Positions 10,520 to 23,481 of a stretch of DNA of 64,000 nt are shown piece after piece (position 1 is the first letter of the stretch; each line of letters begins with the position of its first letter). The DNA lies in the NCBI GenBank assembly GCA_028386065.3, contig JAKUCV010007268.1:46031-110030 (forward strand), in the 5' to 3' direction. The notes beneath the pieces are model-generated. The model made no database searches. It saw only the letters and a program-made list of their open reading frames with translations, and was not told where the DNA came from. A program made the position numbers and the translations under genes. The stretch comes from Turnera subulata. Its lineage: Eukaryota; Streptophyta; Magnoliopsida; Malpighiales; Passifloraceae.

Positions 10520-13018
10520 TGTAACAGCCCAGGTAAAAATTTCATTTTTACCGGGACTGTTTAAGTTAATTTACAGTAATTTACCATTGAATTTTAATCT
10601 TGGGTAATTAAATTATGGTAAATCGAGCATTGGATTCAGAAACCGAGCCTTGTCCCACGTTCGGGATTTTTCTGCGGATTTCACGGACCAAAGTTGGAAT
10701 TTTTCGGGTCCAGGAATCTTGAGAAAAGTCGGGTTTATCCTTGAGTTAACGGACCAGAAATAAAGATAAGTGGGTATACCAGATATTTTCTGGTCCAGGC
10801 GGGGTCACACTTCACATGCAGCATAGTAACTGCATAATTGAAGCTCAATTATTCAGCTGCCTCTTCCTGTTATACCTGTGATTAACCAGTTGTTTTTCAG
10901 CCTATAAAATTAATTTTTTTCTTCTGCCTACCCAGTGCACCTCATCGCCTCCATCACCATACTCCTCTTCTTCATTTCCCTCTGCCCAGCTTCTGCCCAG
11001 CTCTTCTGCAACCTTAGAAACCTGTAAAGAAAAAAAAAAAAAAGCAACACACACCCACAGCCTACACGCCACCGTTTCACCCATCTTCTTCTTTTTTTTT
11101 CTTTTCTTTTCTCCTCCCCGAGCCACCACACACCGGCCGAGAACCACCCACCCGAGGCCACCTCGCCACCATTCCCTCCTTCTCTTTTCCTCCTCCTCTC
11201 GCCGGCCGCCCTCCCTACAGCTCGCCATCGCTGCCGAGACGAGACGAACCCGACGAGCAGCCCATCGAGTCGTCTCCTTCGTCCCGTGACAGCCGACCAC
11301 CGAGTTGCACACAGCGCCGCCGCCTCCCTTCATCACCGTCTTGCCCGTAGCCGGCCTCCACGCGTCGCCTGCGCCGTCCTCACGCCGTCGCGCCGCTCGT
11401 TCCGCTCGTCGCCTCGCGTCGCCGGCCGTTGCATCAAGGTGAGCACGACTTGGTTGCGTGAGACTTGACCCGTTTCGTGGTCGGGTCGCGACCTGGGTCT
11501 GAGCCTTGGGCCTCGCGGGTTCTGGGCCGGGTGTGGCTTGGGCCTGCTGTGGTCTGGGCTTTGACCTGGGCCTGGTTTTGGGTTTGGGCTAGGTTTTGGA
11601 TATGGCTTTGGCACCATTGGCCCAATCCAAAATTTAATTAAAAAAAGAAAAAAAAGAGAGAATAAAATCTGGAAAAAAATATAATGGAAAGGAAAATTTA
11701 TTTTGGAAAATACTATAAGGTATATATATCATATGGAAGAAAAATAATAATTTGTAGAAATAATATTTTAGAAAGTACATACTTTTGGAATAATTCTGGA
11801 AAGGGTATTATCAAGGTAATAAAATACCGGAATAATATCCGGGTATAGGTATAAGTATAGAATGGTATTTTGGCACTTGAAATAAATGGTGAATGATGAT
11901 GATAATGGAAAATTAACCGAGGGAGTAACCAAGCCGAGTTTATATTTAATTTTCGGAACACAGTATTAGCATGGCATTAGCATATCATCTTATGTGTGCA
12001 TATTATTTGATTGATATAGGAGCTGGTAACGAACAGTTTGCTGAGGAACCGGACTTGGAGTCTATTGAACAATTCCATAATTGAGTAATCGGCTAAGGTG
12101 AGGATGGATAACCTTTGTTATGTTGCCTGTAATACTTGTGTGCTTTGTTGTTTGATTGAACTGCTGAATTGTTAATTGTTGGCTGTTTGACTGCTGATGT
12201 TGGATTATGATATTGAATCTGTTGATGCTATGCTGAGATTGATGTTGAACTTTTGACTGTGGGTAATCGTGAAAAGGTTAGTGGAAATTGGAAATTGATT
12301 GGAGATGATGATATATTTGTCACGTGGAAAGTAGTGGTACGACCCGATGGTTTGAAAATTAATTTTGGGATGCTATGGTCGGTTACTTGGTTGGCATGTC
12401 GATGCCTGTGGTTGGGGTATACCGAATACCCAGTGGAGAATTAATTGATAACCTGGTACGACCCTAGCTTGTCCAGTGACGGGGGCCTGGAAAATAAAAT
12501 TGGAAATTATGTTAAATATTCTTTTGGTCTTGGCTTAGTCTTATTTGAGATGTGCTGTTGATTTGCTTTACTGTATTATGGTTGCTTGCATATCACTGTT
12601 TATCCTTCGTCGGTGAGCACTTCGGACTCACCCCTTGCCTGCGGGGTTTCATCCCGTAGGTTAAGTTGTTTCGTAGTTCAGGTACGACGTTCGATGGCTG
12701 CTGCTTTCTTCTCCACCTCACTCCGGATCCATACCTCCGCTGCATGTGCATATAAGTCTTTCGCTGCTGTGTTATATATGTTGCTGTGTTGCTGCTTTCC
12801 TATTTGTTTATGATGATGTTTATACTGGATATGCTGCTGCTGTTTAGCTAGTGTGTGATTTGAATAATGGTCCCCGTATATGGGTGACGGATGATGTTTC
12901 TGTTGTATTTGGATTTACTGTCTAGTATTTTGACTGTGATGTACTGTCTGTTCTATCAATAAGAATAGTTTCGGCACGTGTTTACTGTGTTACGGTAAAT
13001 ACGGGTCGGGGCGCTTCA
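10520..13018 (+). repeat. 3' LTR of the chromovirus
   Basis: 2,499 bp, same termini as the 5' LTR. The main difference is a deletion of about 160 bp: after GGGTATACCGAATACCC at 12415-12431 the sequence jumps to the segment equivalent to about 5155 in the 5' LTR. Only two of the six microhairpins remain. Other differences are scattered substitutions and poly-A/poly-T length changes. Confidence 0.92.
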
Positions 13019-13023
13019 TAAAC

Positions 13024-15929
13024 CATCAAATAGGAAATATTACCATCGGAAAGAATTTAATATATGCTATATATGGTATAAAACATTGTTGTAGTATATA
13101 TACATATAAAAACGAGAATTATAGATAGAATAAAATAATAGCAATACCATAGCTCGTTATAAAATATAACGGTTATTTAATAATATAACAATTCAAAACT
13201 TGTACATACTAAGTAGATAGATTTAATATATAACAAGATCATTGGACTGGAATATTATCACTATTAATATTTCAAAGTATTATTTCTGGTAATAAAATAT
13301 TTCTGATAAATTAATAAAATATAATTAAGCCTTAAAATAATCTTGCACGGGTTATATGTAAGAATAAAATCGATAGAAATAATTGATATGAAACTAATAT
13401 TAATTTAGCCCAAAATAAACTCATATATATAGCCAAAAATATAAATTAAGATCTATAATTATTTAGCCGATGAAAGTATAGGTAGTAGTAATATTTATAT
13501 GAGAATGAAATTGATAAATAAACAAGGTATGGGCCTATTATCATTTAGTCCAGAGGAACGGTAATTAAACGTATTAGAAGCGTAATAACATAATTAAGAA
13601 ATTAAGCCCAGGGGAGCTTCACTTGCGTTTAGTCCATCGGAGAAAATAATAAAACAACTTCGAATTCAATAAATAAAAGACTTAATTAAATTAGAAATTA
13701 TGAGCATTTATTTATAATTAGCCCAATTAAAATAGATAAAATCAGAAATTAAATTCAATGGGACTTTTACGAGCCCAGGTAAACGTAAATACAATTAAAA
13801 CGGAAATTTAAATACTATGGGCCTTTTTAATAGCCCAATTGGAAAATTAAATAAAAGCATAAAGTAAATAAGTGCATAAAGTTCAATTAAAGCATAATAA
13901 AATAAAAGCATAAAAACATCAATAAAGCTTAAATTAAATTGCATAAAATAAAATCATTGATTAATATTATTTAAGTTAATTAATCTTTTAATTAGTCGCC
14001 GTTTAATGTCTGAGTCCGTTTAATATCGTTCAGGTTCGATTTATGATGCATAAGGGTTCAAGGCTCGGGTTTTACCCAAAGGTCTGTTTTCGAGTTCGAA
14101 GGAAAATTCCCGAGACTGCCGGATTCTTGCCGGAATCCGGCCAAGGTACTGTTCACAGTGGTTCTCAAAACACGCACTGCTCAGTAGTACTGCCCGCCAC
14201 CCAACAATGCTTCTATACCACCAAATAGAACCACCAAAGAACCAATCAGCAAAACCACCACCATACCCACGGCAACCCAACAACAACAACAACGACATCG
14301 ACAGAACACAAACAACAAAGCAAGACCCGATTAGTTCAAACACTCAACAATCGGGTTAAGGAAGGAAGGAAAAAGAGGAGGGGTACAGATCGTCGCCGAA
14401 TCTTACCCACACGACGGTGACGACGACGGCAGATCGAAGGCAAGGAAGGGTTACGCGAGCAGCAGCTTGCCCCTACGGCGTCTTCGGCTTCGATTGTGAG
14501 TAGTGAGCGATTTCGGTCCTGCTGCTGGCTCAGAGGCGGCGGTGTCTGGAAGATCGGGGCGAGTTGGTTCACCCTCGGCAGCGGCAGCTCTTGTTGCAGG
14601 GGAGGCGGCACGGCGACAGCGCAATCCTGGCCTCGCTGGTGGTCGCGAGCAGAGCAGGGGCGGCAGTGTCATGATTTGCAGAGGAGGAGGCGACTCACGA
14701 CGACGACAACCTGAAAATCGGAGGCGGCAGGGCGGCAATCAAGATGAATAAGGGGGGGGGGGAAGGAGATCTACACGGCGGTAGCTTCGTCTCTTCTGCC
14801 GCAGCAGAGGGGGAAAACAGCGGCGCGGTGGTGACGCGGCAGGAGGAGAGGAAGGGGAGATCGTGTCCTAGGCACGATGGAGGCTTGAGCTCTGTCCCGG
14901 CGGTGATGTCGAGCTCGTCGTAGCGGCGGCAACGTCGCTTGGCTGTTGTGGCCGTGGAGGTGTGAGGCGAGCAGAGGAAAGGAAAAAGAAGGGAAAGGCA
15001 GAGGGGGTGGCGGTAAACAGCAGAGAGAGAGGGGAAAAAGAAGAAGAAGCAGGGAGGAGGTGTTGCGGTCGAGGGCAGAGAAGGAAAAGGAAAGCGAGAG
15101 GGAGAGGAGAGGCCTGAAAAAAAAAATGGCAGGGGGAGGTCAAAATAAAGGAGAGAAAAGGGGAAGAAAACAAAGAAGAAATAAGGAAGAAAAGATAGGG
15201 GTGGGGACGCCGGTTTGAAATTGCAGCCTGAGAAGAAGAAAAATAAAGGAAGAGACAAGGCGAGCACAGGGAAGAGTAGAAAAACCGGGAAAGAGAAGGA
15301 AAAGGAAAGAAGAAAAAGAAAGGAAGGAGAAAAGAAAAGAAGAGTGGCCACGTGGCAAGCCATGATTGGCCGGATCGGATTTTTATGTCGGGATTACGTG
15401 ATCGCAGGAGTATTCTCGTCTTTCGTTTCGAGTCCGAAAATACGACTTGGGCTCGGAAAATCCGATTAATATCTCGGAGCGTCGTCCAAGTCTCGGATTT
15501 GAAAACCGTGGCTCGGTTAACGAAAGATACTCCAAAACGCGTATCGGTATTAAACATTGTGTTTAACATTTTAACTTAATCTTTGTAAAGCATAAACATA
15601 ATTTAACATTTTTTTTCTTTTATAAAATTCAAAATAAATCTCCAAAGATTAATTTATTAAATATCATGGGAATAAAAGATGAAAATTCTTTTTAACTTAT
15701 AATTAGTAAATTGTTGCCACAAAAATATCCCGGCAAAGTATTATTATAAATGTTGATTATGAAAATAATAATATTGGTAACAGTATTAACAATAATGTTA
15801 ATTTTGAGAGTTGTAAAAATAATAGTGAAAATATTGAAAATTGACTAGAATTGGTAAAATTTTATTAACCATCGTAAAAGTCAAAACAACTTGGTAAAAA
15901 TCACGAAAATTTTTACCCGGGTCGTTACA
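13024..15929 (-). repeat. LTR A of the giant-LTR element, sense-5' part
   Basis: Continues LTR A after the chromovirus and matches 18640-21560. 13020-14000 is AT-rich. 14340-15360 is GC-rich, then GA-rich on the plus strand (CT-rich in sense). The palindromic G-box GCCACGTGGC lies at 15347-15356. It ends CCCGGGTCGTTACA at 15929. The minus-strand frames of 222-233 codons over 14695-15569 are low-complexity Ser/Pro/Phe leaders of the LTR, not conserved proteins. Confidence 0.85.
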
Positions 15930-17167
15930 TTCTACCCTCCTTAAAGGAATTTCATCCTCGAAATTCACACCGTAATCCAACAATCCCAGAAACCTCTGAT
16001 CATCAATCCTTCCACAATTCATCAAATCTATAAACTCCAAATTATCTCCCATCAATCATAATTAAATTCCCAAATAAATTTTCCAGATTATAACCCGCTA
16101 ACCATGTCGATCATTACCTCAAAATTCATTTCTAACATAATTATCCGTCAAATAATTTTTCTTTCTTCCTTCAAAATCCACCGAAATTAGCAAAGATCAT
16201 AACTTCGATTATAGCTCTTTAAATAATACCTCGAATCATCAAATCGTCAAATTCTTTTTTTTTTTTTAAGATTGAATCACCAATTTCATCAAATCATCGA
16301 ATCCTCTTTTTTATTAAAAGATTAAATCACCTCTGACATCAAGAATTCCATGATCATTAATCCAATCCTCAAATCAAGTTATCACATCACAAACAACTTT
16401 AGTATCCAAAATCATCAAATCACCAACCCATTTCTTAAAGAAAATCGAATCATCTCCAAAATCATTAGAATTTTCCAAGAATATCAATCCAATCCTCAGC
16501 TCAAATTATCACATCATAAACAAAACAGTACCCAAAAGTCACCACTTTATCACGTCATAATCAAAACAGTACTCAAAAATCATCATTTCCCACTTCCTCA
16601 AGGTCTTATAATATCATATCATCACTTAAAGATATAACAACCAAACCCAAAATCAAATCTTGTTCTGTCGAAACTCCCGATGCACGGATACAACATGGTA
16701 GGCTTTTTTTTACCTTCTCAAGGTCTCTTTATCTCACTGCTCTTCCCGGGCAACGACCATGTCTAAACTTTATAATAAAATCTTTAATAATATTTCATCA
16801 TCAAAATCATAAAACTTTCCAAAAACAGCGGTTACATCTTATAAACACATTTAACCCACAGCCAAAGCTGTAAATGTCATTTGTCAAACTCAAGCTTTAA
16901 AAACTTATCTTTCCAAAATTTGGAATCAACAAATCAACAATATCGTAAAGTACTGAAATACGGATAACTTGTCTTCCAGCTGTATTTATAAGAAAGAATG
17001 CTCACATGTGAATGCTCTACAGCAAGCTGGCGTCCCTCGACTGGATCCATTATATGGTACCTGTCTGTGTGATTATGTATGCATCATGTTAATCATGTGG
17101 AGCGAGCTATGCATAACAAACAAGCATAATAACACCCAAGGACCTACCGCCCGCTCCGCTACCAAAA
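15930..17167 (-). mobile_element. Internal domain 1 of the giant-LTR element
   Basis: 1,238 bp. At the LTR A side a minus-strand polypurine tract reads AAGGAGGGTAGAA just before TGTAACGACC, so this is the 3' end in sense. At the LTR B side ACCGCCCGCTCCGCTACCAA is the reverse of a TTGGTAGCGGAGC-type PBS. Between them is AT-rich, C-rich sequence with repeated AATCATCAAATC-like words and no pol. The plus-strand 95-codon frame at 16350-16637 is antisense low complexity and I do not count it as a gene. Confidence 0.8.
16934..17050 (-). pseudogene. gag start remnant in internal domain 1
   Basis: A 38-codon minus-strand frame starts MDPVEGRQLA..., closely like the chromovirus gag start MDPIGGNQHA. 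It is preceded by CAGACAG|GTACCATATA, the same acceptor-like AG|GTAC arrangement seen before the chromovirus gag. It ends at TGA after about 38 codons, so only the N-terminus survives. This is the main evidence that the element descends from a chromovirus-like ancestor. It does not encode a functional gag. Confidence 0.55.
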
Positions 17168-20100
17168 TGAAACACCCCGACCCGAATTTACCCAAATCAC
17201 AGTGATTACCGAACAACAGTGCCGACACGTGGCATCAATAGTAAATACAATAGAAAATCCGGCCCAACGGCCCAATCACAATATCATATCTCCGACCTCG
17301 GGAATCTCATTAACAATAGCACAGCGGAAGCATTTATAGTCACAATGTAAACATATGCAAAACCCGATGCAGTCTAATGGATCCTAGTCCTTCCCGAGGG
17401 GTGCGCAGCAGCTTGCCTCGTACGTTCCTGTATCACAAACAACTCAACCTACGGGATGAAAGCCCGCAGGCGAGGGGTGAGTCCGAAGTGCTCACCGACC
17501 ATGGATAAACAGAGATATGCAGGCAACCGTAATACTGTAAAGAAATCACATGCAAAACAAAAGTACATCTCAAACAAGACTGAGCCAAGGTCAAAAGAAT
17601 ATCTTTTATTATTACCAATTTTATCTTCTGGGCCCCGTCACTGGACAAGCTAGGGGTCAGAGCTGGATATCAACATATTTCGGGTGCCAGACCAAAACCA
17701 AGAGAACCCAGGGATCGACATCCCAAAATAGTAACCCAGGGATAGACATCCCAAAATACTAACCCAGGGATAGACATCCCAAATAAATCAACGGGATAGA
17801 CATCCCAAGCATAGACATGCTTACCACAAGTAACCCAGTTCATTGCCACCACTATACAGTCTTTACCCATCGAGTCGTACCACTACTTTCGTTGTGACAT
17901 TAAAGTTGTAAACACAAGTTCCAATTATCCAAGTTCCATTTCCAGTATCCATTATCAATTATCCACGGTCAATAGACCAACATCAATCTCGACACAATAT
18001 CCACAGGGTCAATATCACAGTCCAACAATCACAACAGCAATAACCACAACAGTCAAATAATCAACAGTGAACATCTCAGCAGTTCAATCAAACAACAAAG
18101 CACACAAAGTATTGCAGGCACATATCAAAGGTTATCCATCCTCACCTGATGTGTCTCTGAAACTGCTATCCGGTCAAACCTCGATACTCTATATGTATAT
18201 ATAGGAACACAATAATCACTTATAATGCACAACAAAAATGATTATGCATGATACCGGTTTAACTGTTATTAGACGGCTTATCTTTTCATTTTACTATCTC
18301 CATATCATCTTATTACCAACAGTTCAAACAACTTGGTGGCAATTAATTAAATCCAGCGATTATATCAAGTATACTTGATTTAAAATAAAAAACCGAAGCC
18401 GAGCGTCCAAGCCGATATCCCGGCCCTTAGGTCGCTTATGAAAAGAAAATACATACATATAAATACGTTGTTTAAATCATATATAAGAAATCATATTACT
18501 AAGTATATAATATTCCATAAAGTACTTATACTCGATTAAAAAAGTAATAAATACGTATTTGTTTAGTAGGCAATGATTATAAAATAGTGAAAACGATAAA
18601 TACGCGAAAATGATATTTGAATATTATATTTTATAATAAACCATCAAATAGGAAATATTGCCATCGGAAAGAATTTAATATATGCTATATATGGTATAAA
18701 ACATTGTTGTAGTACATATACATATATAACCGAGAATTATAGATAGAATAAAAATAATTACGATACCATAGCTCGTTATAAAATACAACGGTTATTTAAT
18801 AATATAACAATTCAAAACTTGTACATACTAAGTAGTTAGATTAATATATAACAAGATCATTGGACTGAAATATTATAACTATTAATATTTCAAAGTATTA
18901 TTACTATTATTAAAATATTTCTGATAAATTAATAAAATATAATTAAGCCTTAAAATAATCTTGCACGGGTTATATGTAAGAATAAAATCGGTAGAAATAA
19001 TGGATATGAAACTAATATTAATTTAGCCCAAAATAAACTCATATATATAGCCAAAAATATAAATTAAGATCTATAATTATTTAGCCGATGAAAGTATAGG
19101 TAGTAGTAATATTTATACAAGAATGAAATTGATAAATAAACAAGGTATGGGCCTATCATCATTTAGCCCAGAGTAACGGTAATTAAACGTATTAGAAGCG
19201 TAATAACATAATTAAGAAATTAAGCCCAGGGGACCTTCACTTGCGTTTAGTCCATCGGAGAAAATAATAAAACAACTTCGAATTCAATAAATAAAAGACT
19301 TAATTAAATTAGAAATTATGGGCCTTTATTTATAATTAGCTCAATTAAAATAAATGAAACCGGAAATTAAATTCAATGGGCCTTTTACGAGCCCAGGTAA
19401 ACGTAAATACAATTAAAACGGAAATTTTAATACTATGGGCCTTTTTAATAGCCCAATTGGAAAATTAAATAAAAGCATAAAGTAAATAAGTGCATAAAGT
19501 TCAATTAAAGCATAATAAAATAAAAGCATAAAAACATAAATAAAGCATAAATTAAATTGCATAAAATAAAATCATTGATTAATATTATTTAAGTTAATTA
19601 ATCTTTTAATTAATCACCGTTTAATGTCTGAGTCCGTTTAATATCGTTCGGGTTCGATTTATGATGCATAAGGGTCCAAGGCTCGGGTTTGACCCAAAGG
19701 TCTGTTTCCGAGCTCACCGAAAAATTCCCAAGACTGCAAGAATCCGGACAAGGTACTGTTCACAGTGGTTCTCAAAACACGCACTGCTCGCTATTACTGC
19801 CCGCCACCCAACAAAGCTTCTAGACCATCAAACAGAACCACCAAAGAACCAATCAGCAACACAACCACCATACCCACAGCAACCCAACAACAACAACAAC
19901 GACATCGGCAGAACACAAACAACAAAGCAAGACCCGATTTGTTCAAACACTCAACAATCGGGTTAAGGAAGTAAGGAAAAAGAGGAGGGGTACAGATCGT
20001 CGTCGGATCTTACCCACACGACGGTGACGATGACGGCAGACCGAAGGCAGGGAAGGGTCACGCGAGCAGCAGCTTGCCCCTACGGCTTCTCCAACTTCGG

Positions 20101-21560
20101 TTGTGAGTAGTGAGCGTTTTCGGTCCTGTTGCTGGCTCAGAGGCGGCGGTGTCTGGAAGATCGGGGCGAGTTGGTTCACCCTCGGCAGCGGCAGCTCTTG
20201 CTGCAGGGGAGGCGGCACGGCGACAGCGCGATCCTGGCCTCGCTGGTGGTCGCGAGCAGAGCAGGGGCGGCAGTGTCGTGATTTGCAGAGTAGGAGGCGA
20301 CTCACAACGACGGCAACTGAAAAATCGGAGGCGGCAGGGTGGCAATCGCGATGAATAAGGGGGGAAAAAGGAAATCTGCACGGCGGTGGCTTCGTCTCTT
20401 CTGCCGCAGCAGAGGGGGAAAACGGCGGCGCGGTGGTGACGCGACAAGAGGAGAGGAAGGGGAGATCGTCTCCTAGGCACGGTGGAGGCTTGAGCTCTGT
20501 CCCGGCGGTGATGTCGAGCTCGTCGTGGCGGCGGCAGCGTCGCTTGGTTGCTATGGCCGTGGAGGTGTGTGGCGAGCAGAGGAAAGGAAAAAGAAGGGAA
20601 AGGCAGAGGGGGTGGCGGTAAACAGCAGAGAGTGGGGAGAAAGAAGAAGAAGCAGGGAGGAGGTGTTGCGGTCGAGGGCAGAGAAGGAAAAGGAAAGCGA
20701 GAGGGAGAGGAGAGGCCTGAAAAAAAAATTGGCAGGGAGGAGGTGAAAATAAAGGAGAGAAAAGGGGAAGAAAAAAAAGAAGAAATAGGGAAGAAAAGAT
20801 AGGGGTGGGGGCGCCGGTTTGAAATTGCAGCCTGAGAAGAAGAAAAATAAAGGAAAAGACAAGGCGTGCACAGGGAAGAGTAGAAAAACAGGGAAAGAGA
20901 AGGAAAAGGAAAGATGAAAAAGAAAGGAAGGAGAAAAGAAAAGAAGAGAAGAGTGGCCACGTGGCAAGCCACAATTGGCCGGATCGGATTTTTATGTCGG
21001 GATTACGTGATCGCAAGAGTATTCTCGTCTTTCCGTCCCGAGTCCGAAAATACAATTTGGGCTCGGAAAATCCGATTAATACACCTGAGCGTCGTCTAAG
21101 TCTCGGATTTGAAAACCGTGGCTCGGTTAACGAAAGGTACTCCAAAACGTGTATCGGTATTAAACCTTGTGTTTAACATTTTAACTTAATCTTTGTAAAG
21201 CATAAAAATAATTGAACAATTTTTTTCTTTTATAAAATTCAAAATAAATCTCCAAAGATTAATTTATTAAATATCATGGGAATAAAAGATGAAAATTCTT
21301 TTTAACTTATAATTAGTAAATTGTTGCCACAAAAATATCCCGACAAAGTATTATTATAAATGTTGATTATGAAAATAATAATATTGGTAACAGTATTAAC
21401 AATATGTTAATTTTGAGAGTTGTAAAAATAATAGTGAAAATATTGAAAATTGACTCGGTTTGGTAAAATTTTTAATTAACCGCGATAAAATTTTATTAAC
21501 CACCGTAAAAGTCAAAACAACTTGGTAAAAATCACGAAAATTTTTACCCAGGTCGTTACA
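17168..21560 (-). repeat. LTR B (central, uninterrupted) of the giant-LTR element
   Basis: 4,393 bp, from TGAAACACCCCG to GGTCGTTACA on the plus strand; the reference copy for the family. It has a microhairpin array at 17711-17822, an extra stretch of about 50 bp near 18507-18556 absent from LTR A, and the undisturbed chromovirus target near 18640. The sense-CT-rich leader covers 19960-20960 and the G-box palindrome GCCACGTGGC is at 20956-20965. The 400-codon minus-strand frame at 19943-21145 and the overlapping 304-codon one are low-complexity, shared with the LTR A leader only in broken form, and show no domain. Confidence 0.88.
20956..20965. promoter_or_regulatory. Palindromic G-box in the giant LTR (also at 15347-15356)
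   Basis: GCCACGTGGC is a perfect 10 bp palindrome with the CACGTG core bound by plant bZIP and bHLH factors. It sits on the 5' side of the CT-rich leader in sense orientation, where a U3 promoter element would be expected, and is identical in LTR A and LTR B. Binding is inferred from the motif only. Confidence 0.5.
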
Positions 21561-22797
21561 TTCTACCCTCTTTAAAGGAATTTCATCCTCGAAATTCACA
21601 CCGTAATCTAACAATCCCAGAAACATTTGATCATCAATCCTTCCACAATTCATCAAATCTATAAACTCCAAATTATCTCCCATCAATCATAATTAAATTC
21701 CCAAATAAATTTTCCAGATTATAACCCCCTACCATGTCGATCATTACCTCAAAATTCATTTCTAACATAATTATCCATCAAATAATTTTTCTTTCTTCCT
21801 TCTAAATCCACCGAAATTAGAAAAGATCATAACTTCGATTATAGCTCTTTAAATAATACCTCGAATCATCAAATCGTCAAACTTTTTTTTTTTTAAGATT
21901 GAATCACCAATATCATCAAATCATCGAATCCTCTTTTTTTTAAAAGATTAAATCACCTCTGACATCAAGAATTCCATGATCATTAATCCAATCCTCAAAT
22001 CAAGTTATCATATCACAAACAACTTTAGTATCCAAAATCATCAAATCACCAACCCATTTCTTAAAGAAAATCGAATCATCTCCAAAATCATTAGAATTTT
22101 CCAAGAATATCAATCCAATCCTCAACTCAAATTATCACATCATAAACAAAGCAGTACCCAAAAGTCATCACTTTATCACGTCATAATCAAAACAGTATTA
22201 AAAAATCATCATTTCCCACTTCCTCAAGGTCTTATAATATCATATCATCACTTAAAGATATAACAACCAAAACCCAAAATCAAATCTTACTTGTTCTGTC
22301 GAAACTCCCGATGCACGGATACAACAAGGTAGGCTTTTTTTTACCTTCTCAAGGTCCCTTTTTCTCACTGCTCTTCCCGGGCAACGACCATGTCTGAACT
22401 TTATAATAAAATTTTTAATAATATTTCATCATCAAAATCATAAAACTTTCCAAAAACAACGGTTACATCTTATAAACACATTTAACCCACAGCCAAAGCT
22501 GTAAATGTCATTTGTCAAACTCAAGCTTTAAAAACTTATCTTTCCAAAACTTGGAATCAATAAAACAACAATATCGTAAAGTACTGAAATACGGATAACT
22601 TGTCTTCCAACTGTATTTGTGAGAAAGAATGCTCACATGTGAATGCTCTGCAACAAGCTGGCGTCCCTCGACTGGATCCATTATATGGTACCTGTCTATG
22701 TGATTATGTATGCATCATGTTAATCATGTGGAGCGAGCTATGCACAACAAACAGGCATAATAACACCCATGGACCTACCGGCCGCTCCGCTACCAAA
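21561..22797 (-). mobile_element. Internal domain 2 of the giant-LTR element
   Basis: 1,237 bp and nearly identical to internal domain 1, with the same PPT side (TTTAAAGGAATTTCATCC) and the same PBS side (GCTCCGCTACCAAA). It differs by scattered substitutions and small indels. No pol. Confidence 0.82.
22565..22681 (-). pseudogene. gag start remnant in internal domain 2
   Basis: Second copy of the MDPVEGRQL-type gag start, with ATG at 22681. The acceptor-like AGACAG|GTACCATATA is conserved. Relative to copy 1 the stop after about 38 codons is lost, and the frame runs on into non-coding sequence for some 20 further codons. It has no capsid domain. Confidence 0.5.
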
Positions 22798-23476
22798 TGA
22801 AACACCCCGACCCAAATTTACCCAACTCACAGTGATTACCGAACAACAGTGCCGACACATGGCATAAATAGTAAATACAATAGAAAATCCGGCCCAACGG
22901 CCCAATCACAATATCATATCTCCCGACCTCGGGAATCTCATTAACAATAGCACAACGGAAGCATTTATAGTCACAATGTAAACATATGCAAAACCCGATG
23001 CAGTCTAATGGATCCTAGTCCTGCCCGAGGGGTGCGCAGCAGCTTGCCTCGTACGTTCTTGCATCACAAACAACTCATCCTACGGGATGAAACCTCGCAG
23101 GCGAGGGGTGAGTCCGAAGTGCTCACCGACCATGGATAAACAGAGATATGCAGGCAACCGTAATACTGTAAAGAAATCACAGGCAAAACAAAAGTACATC
23201 TCAAACAAGACTGAGCCGAGGTCAAAAGAATATCTTTTATTATTACCAATTTTATCTTTCGGGCCCCGTCACTGGACAAGCTAGGGGTCAGACCTGGATA
23301 TCAACATATTTCTGTTGCCAGACCAAAACCAAGAGAACCCAGGGATCGACATCCCAAAATAGTAACCCAGGGATAGACATCCCAAATAAATCAACGGGAT
23401 AGTGACATTTTATTAACCACCGTAAAAGTCAAAACAACTTGGTAAAAATTACGAAAATTTTACCCGGGTCGTTACA
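22798..23476 (-). repeat. LTR C, internally deleted, of the giant-LTR element
   Basis: Starts TGAAACACCCCGACCC and ends CCCGGGTCGTTACA like the other LTRs but is only 679 bp. After GGGATAG at about 23402 it jumps to the last 75 bp of the LTR, a loss of about 3.7 kb. The outer end is intact and followed by the GGAAC target duplication. Confidence 0.85.
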
Positions 23477-23481
23477 GGAAC

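Larger units (their letters stand above)
3084..13018 (+). mobile_element. Tekay-type chromovirus (Ty3/gypsy), structurally complete but coding-dead
   Basis: A 9.9 kb element with LTRs at both ends (TGTAACAGCCC...CGCTTCA) and the 5 bp duplication TAAAC at 3079-3083 and 13019-13023. The uninterrupted target survives in LTR B near 18640. Order: 5' LTR, PBS, gag, protease, RT, RNase H, integrase, chromodomain, polypurine tract, 3' LTR. This order with a C-terminal chromodomain is that of Tekay/Del chromoviruses. At least three in-frame TAG codons and several single-base frameshifts break gag-pol, so the copy cannot encode its own proteins. The LTRs differ by a few percent by eye plus one 160 bp deletion. 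Confidence 0.93.
1658..23476 (-). mobile_element. Giant-LTR gypsy-type element with three LTRs and two internal domains
   Basis: In sense orientation (minus strand) the LTR begins TGTAACGACCC and ends GGGGTGTTTCA. Blocks in plus order: LTR A 1658-3083 plus 13024-15929 (split by the chromovirus); internal 1 15930-17167; LTR B 17168-21560; internal 2 21561-22797; LTR C 22798-23476 (cut down). GGAAC precedes it (1653-1657) and follows it (23477-23481), so a single insertion event accounts for the whole. LTRs of about 4.4 kb around 1.24 kb of nearly non-coding interior fit a LARD, a large non-autonomous derivative. The LTR-int-LTR-int-LTR form is best explained by unequal recombination after insertion. 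The PBS and gag-start context show kinship with the chromovirus at 3084-13018. Confidence 0.85.

Noticed and set aside
16350..16637. 95-codon plus frame repeated at 21976-22263
   Set aside because: Antisense to the element; the repeat is explained by duplication of the interior. Composition is Ile/His/Asn-rich from AATCATC words.
19943..21145. 400-codon minus-strand frame in LTR B (and 304-, 233-, 222-codon relatives)
   Set aside because: Low-complexity Phe/Leu/Ser/Pro translation of a CT-rich leader; broken in the sister LTR and without any domain.
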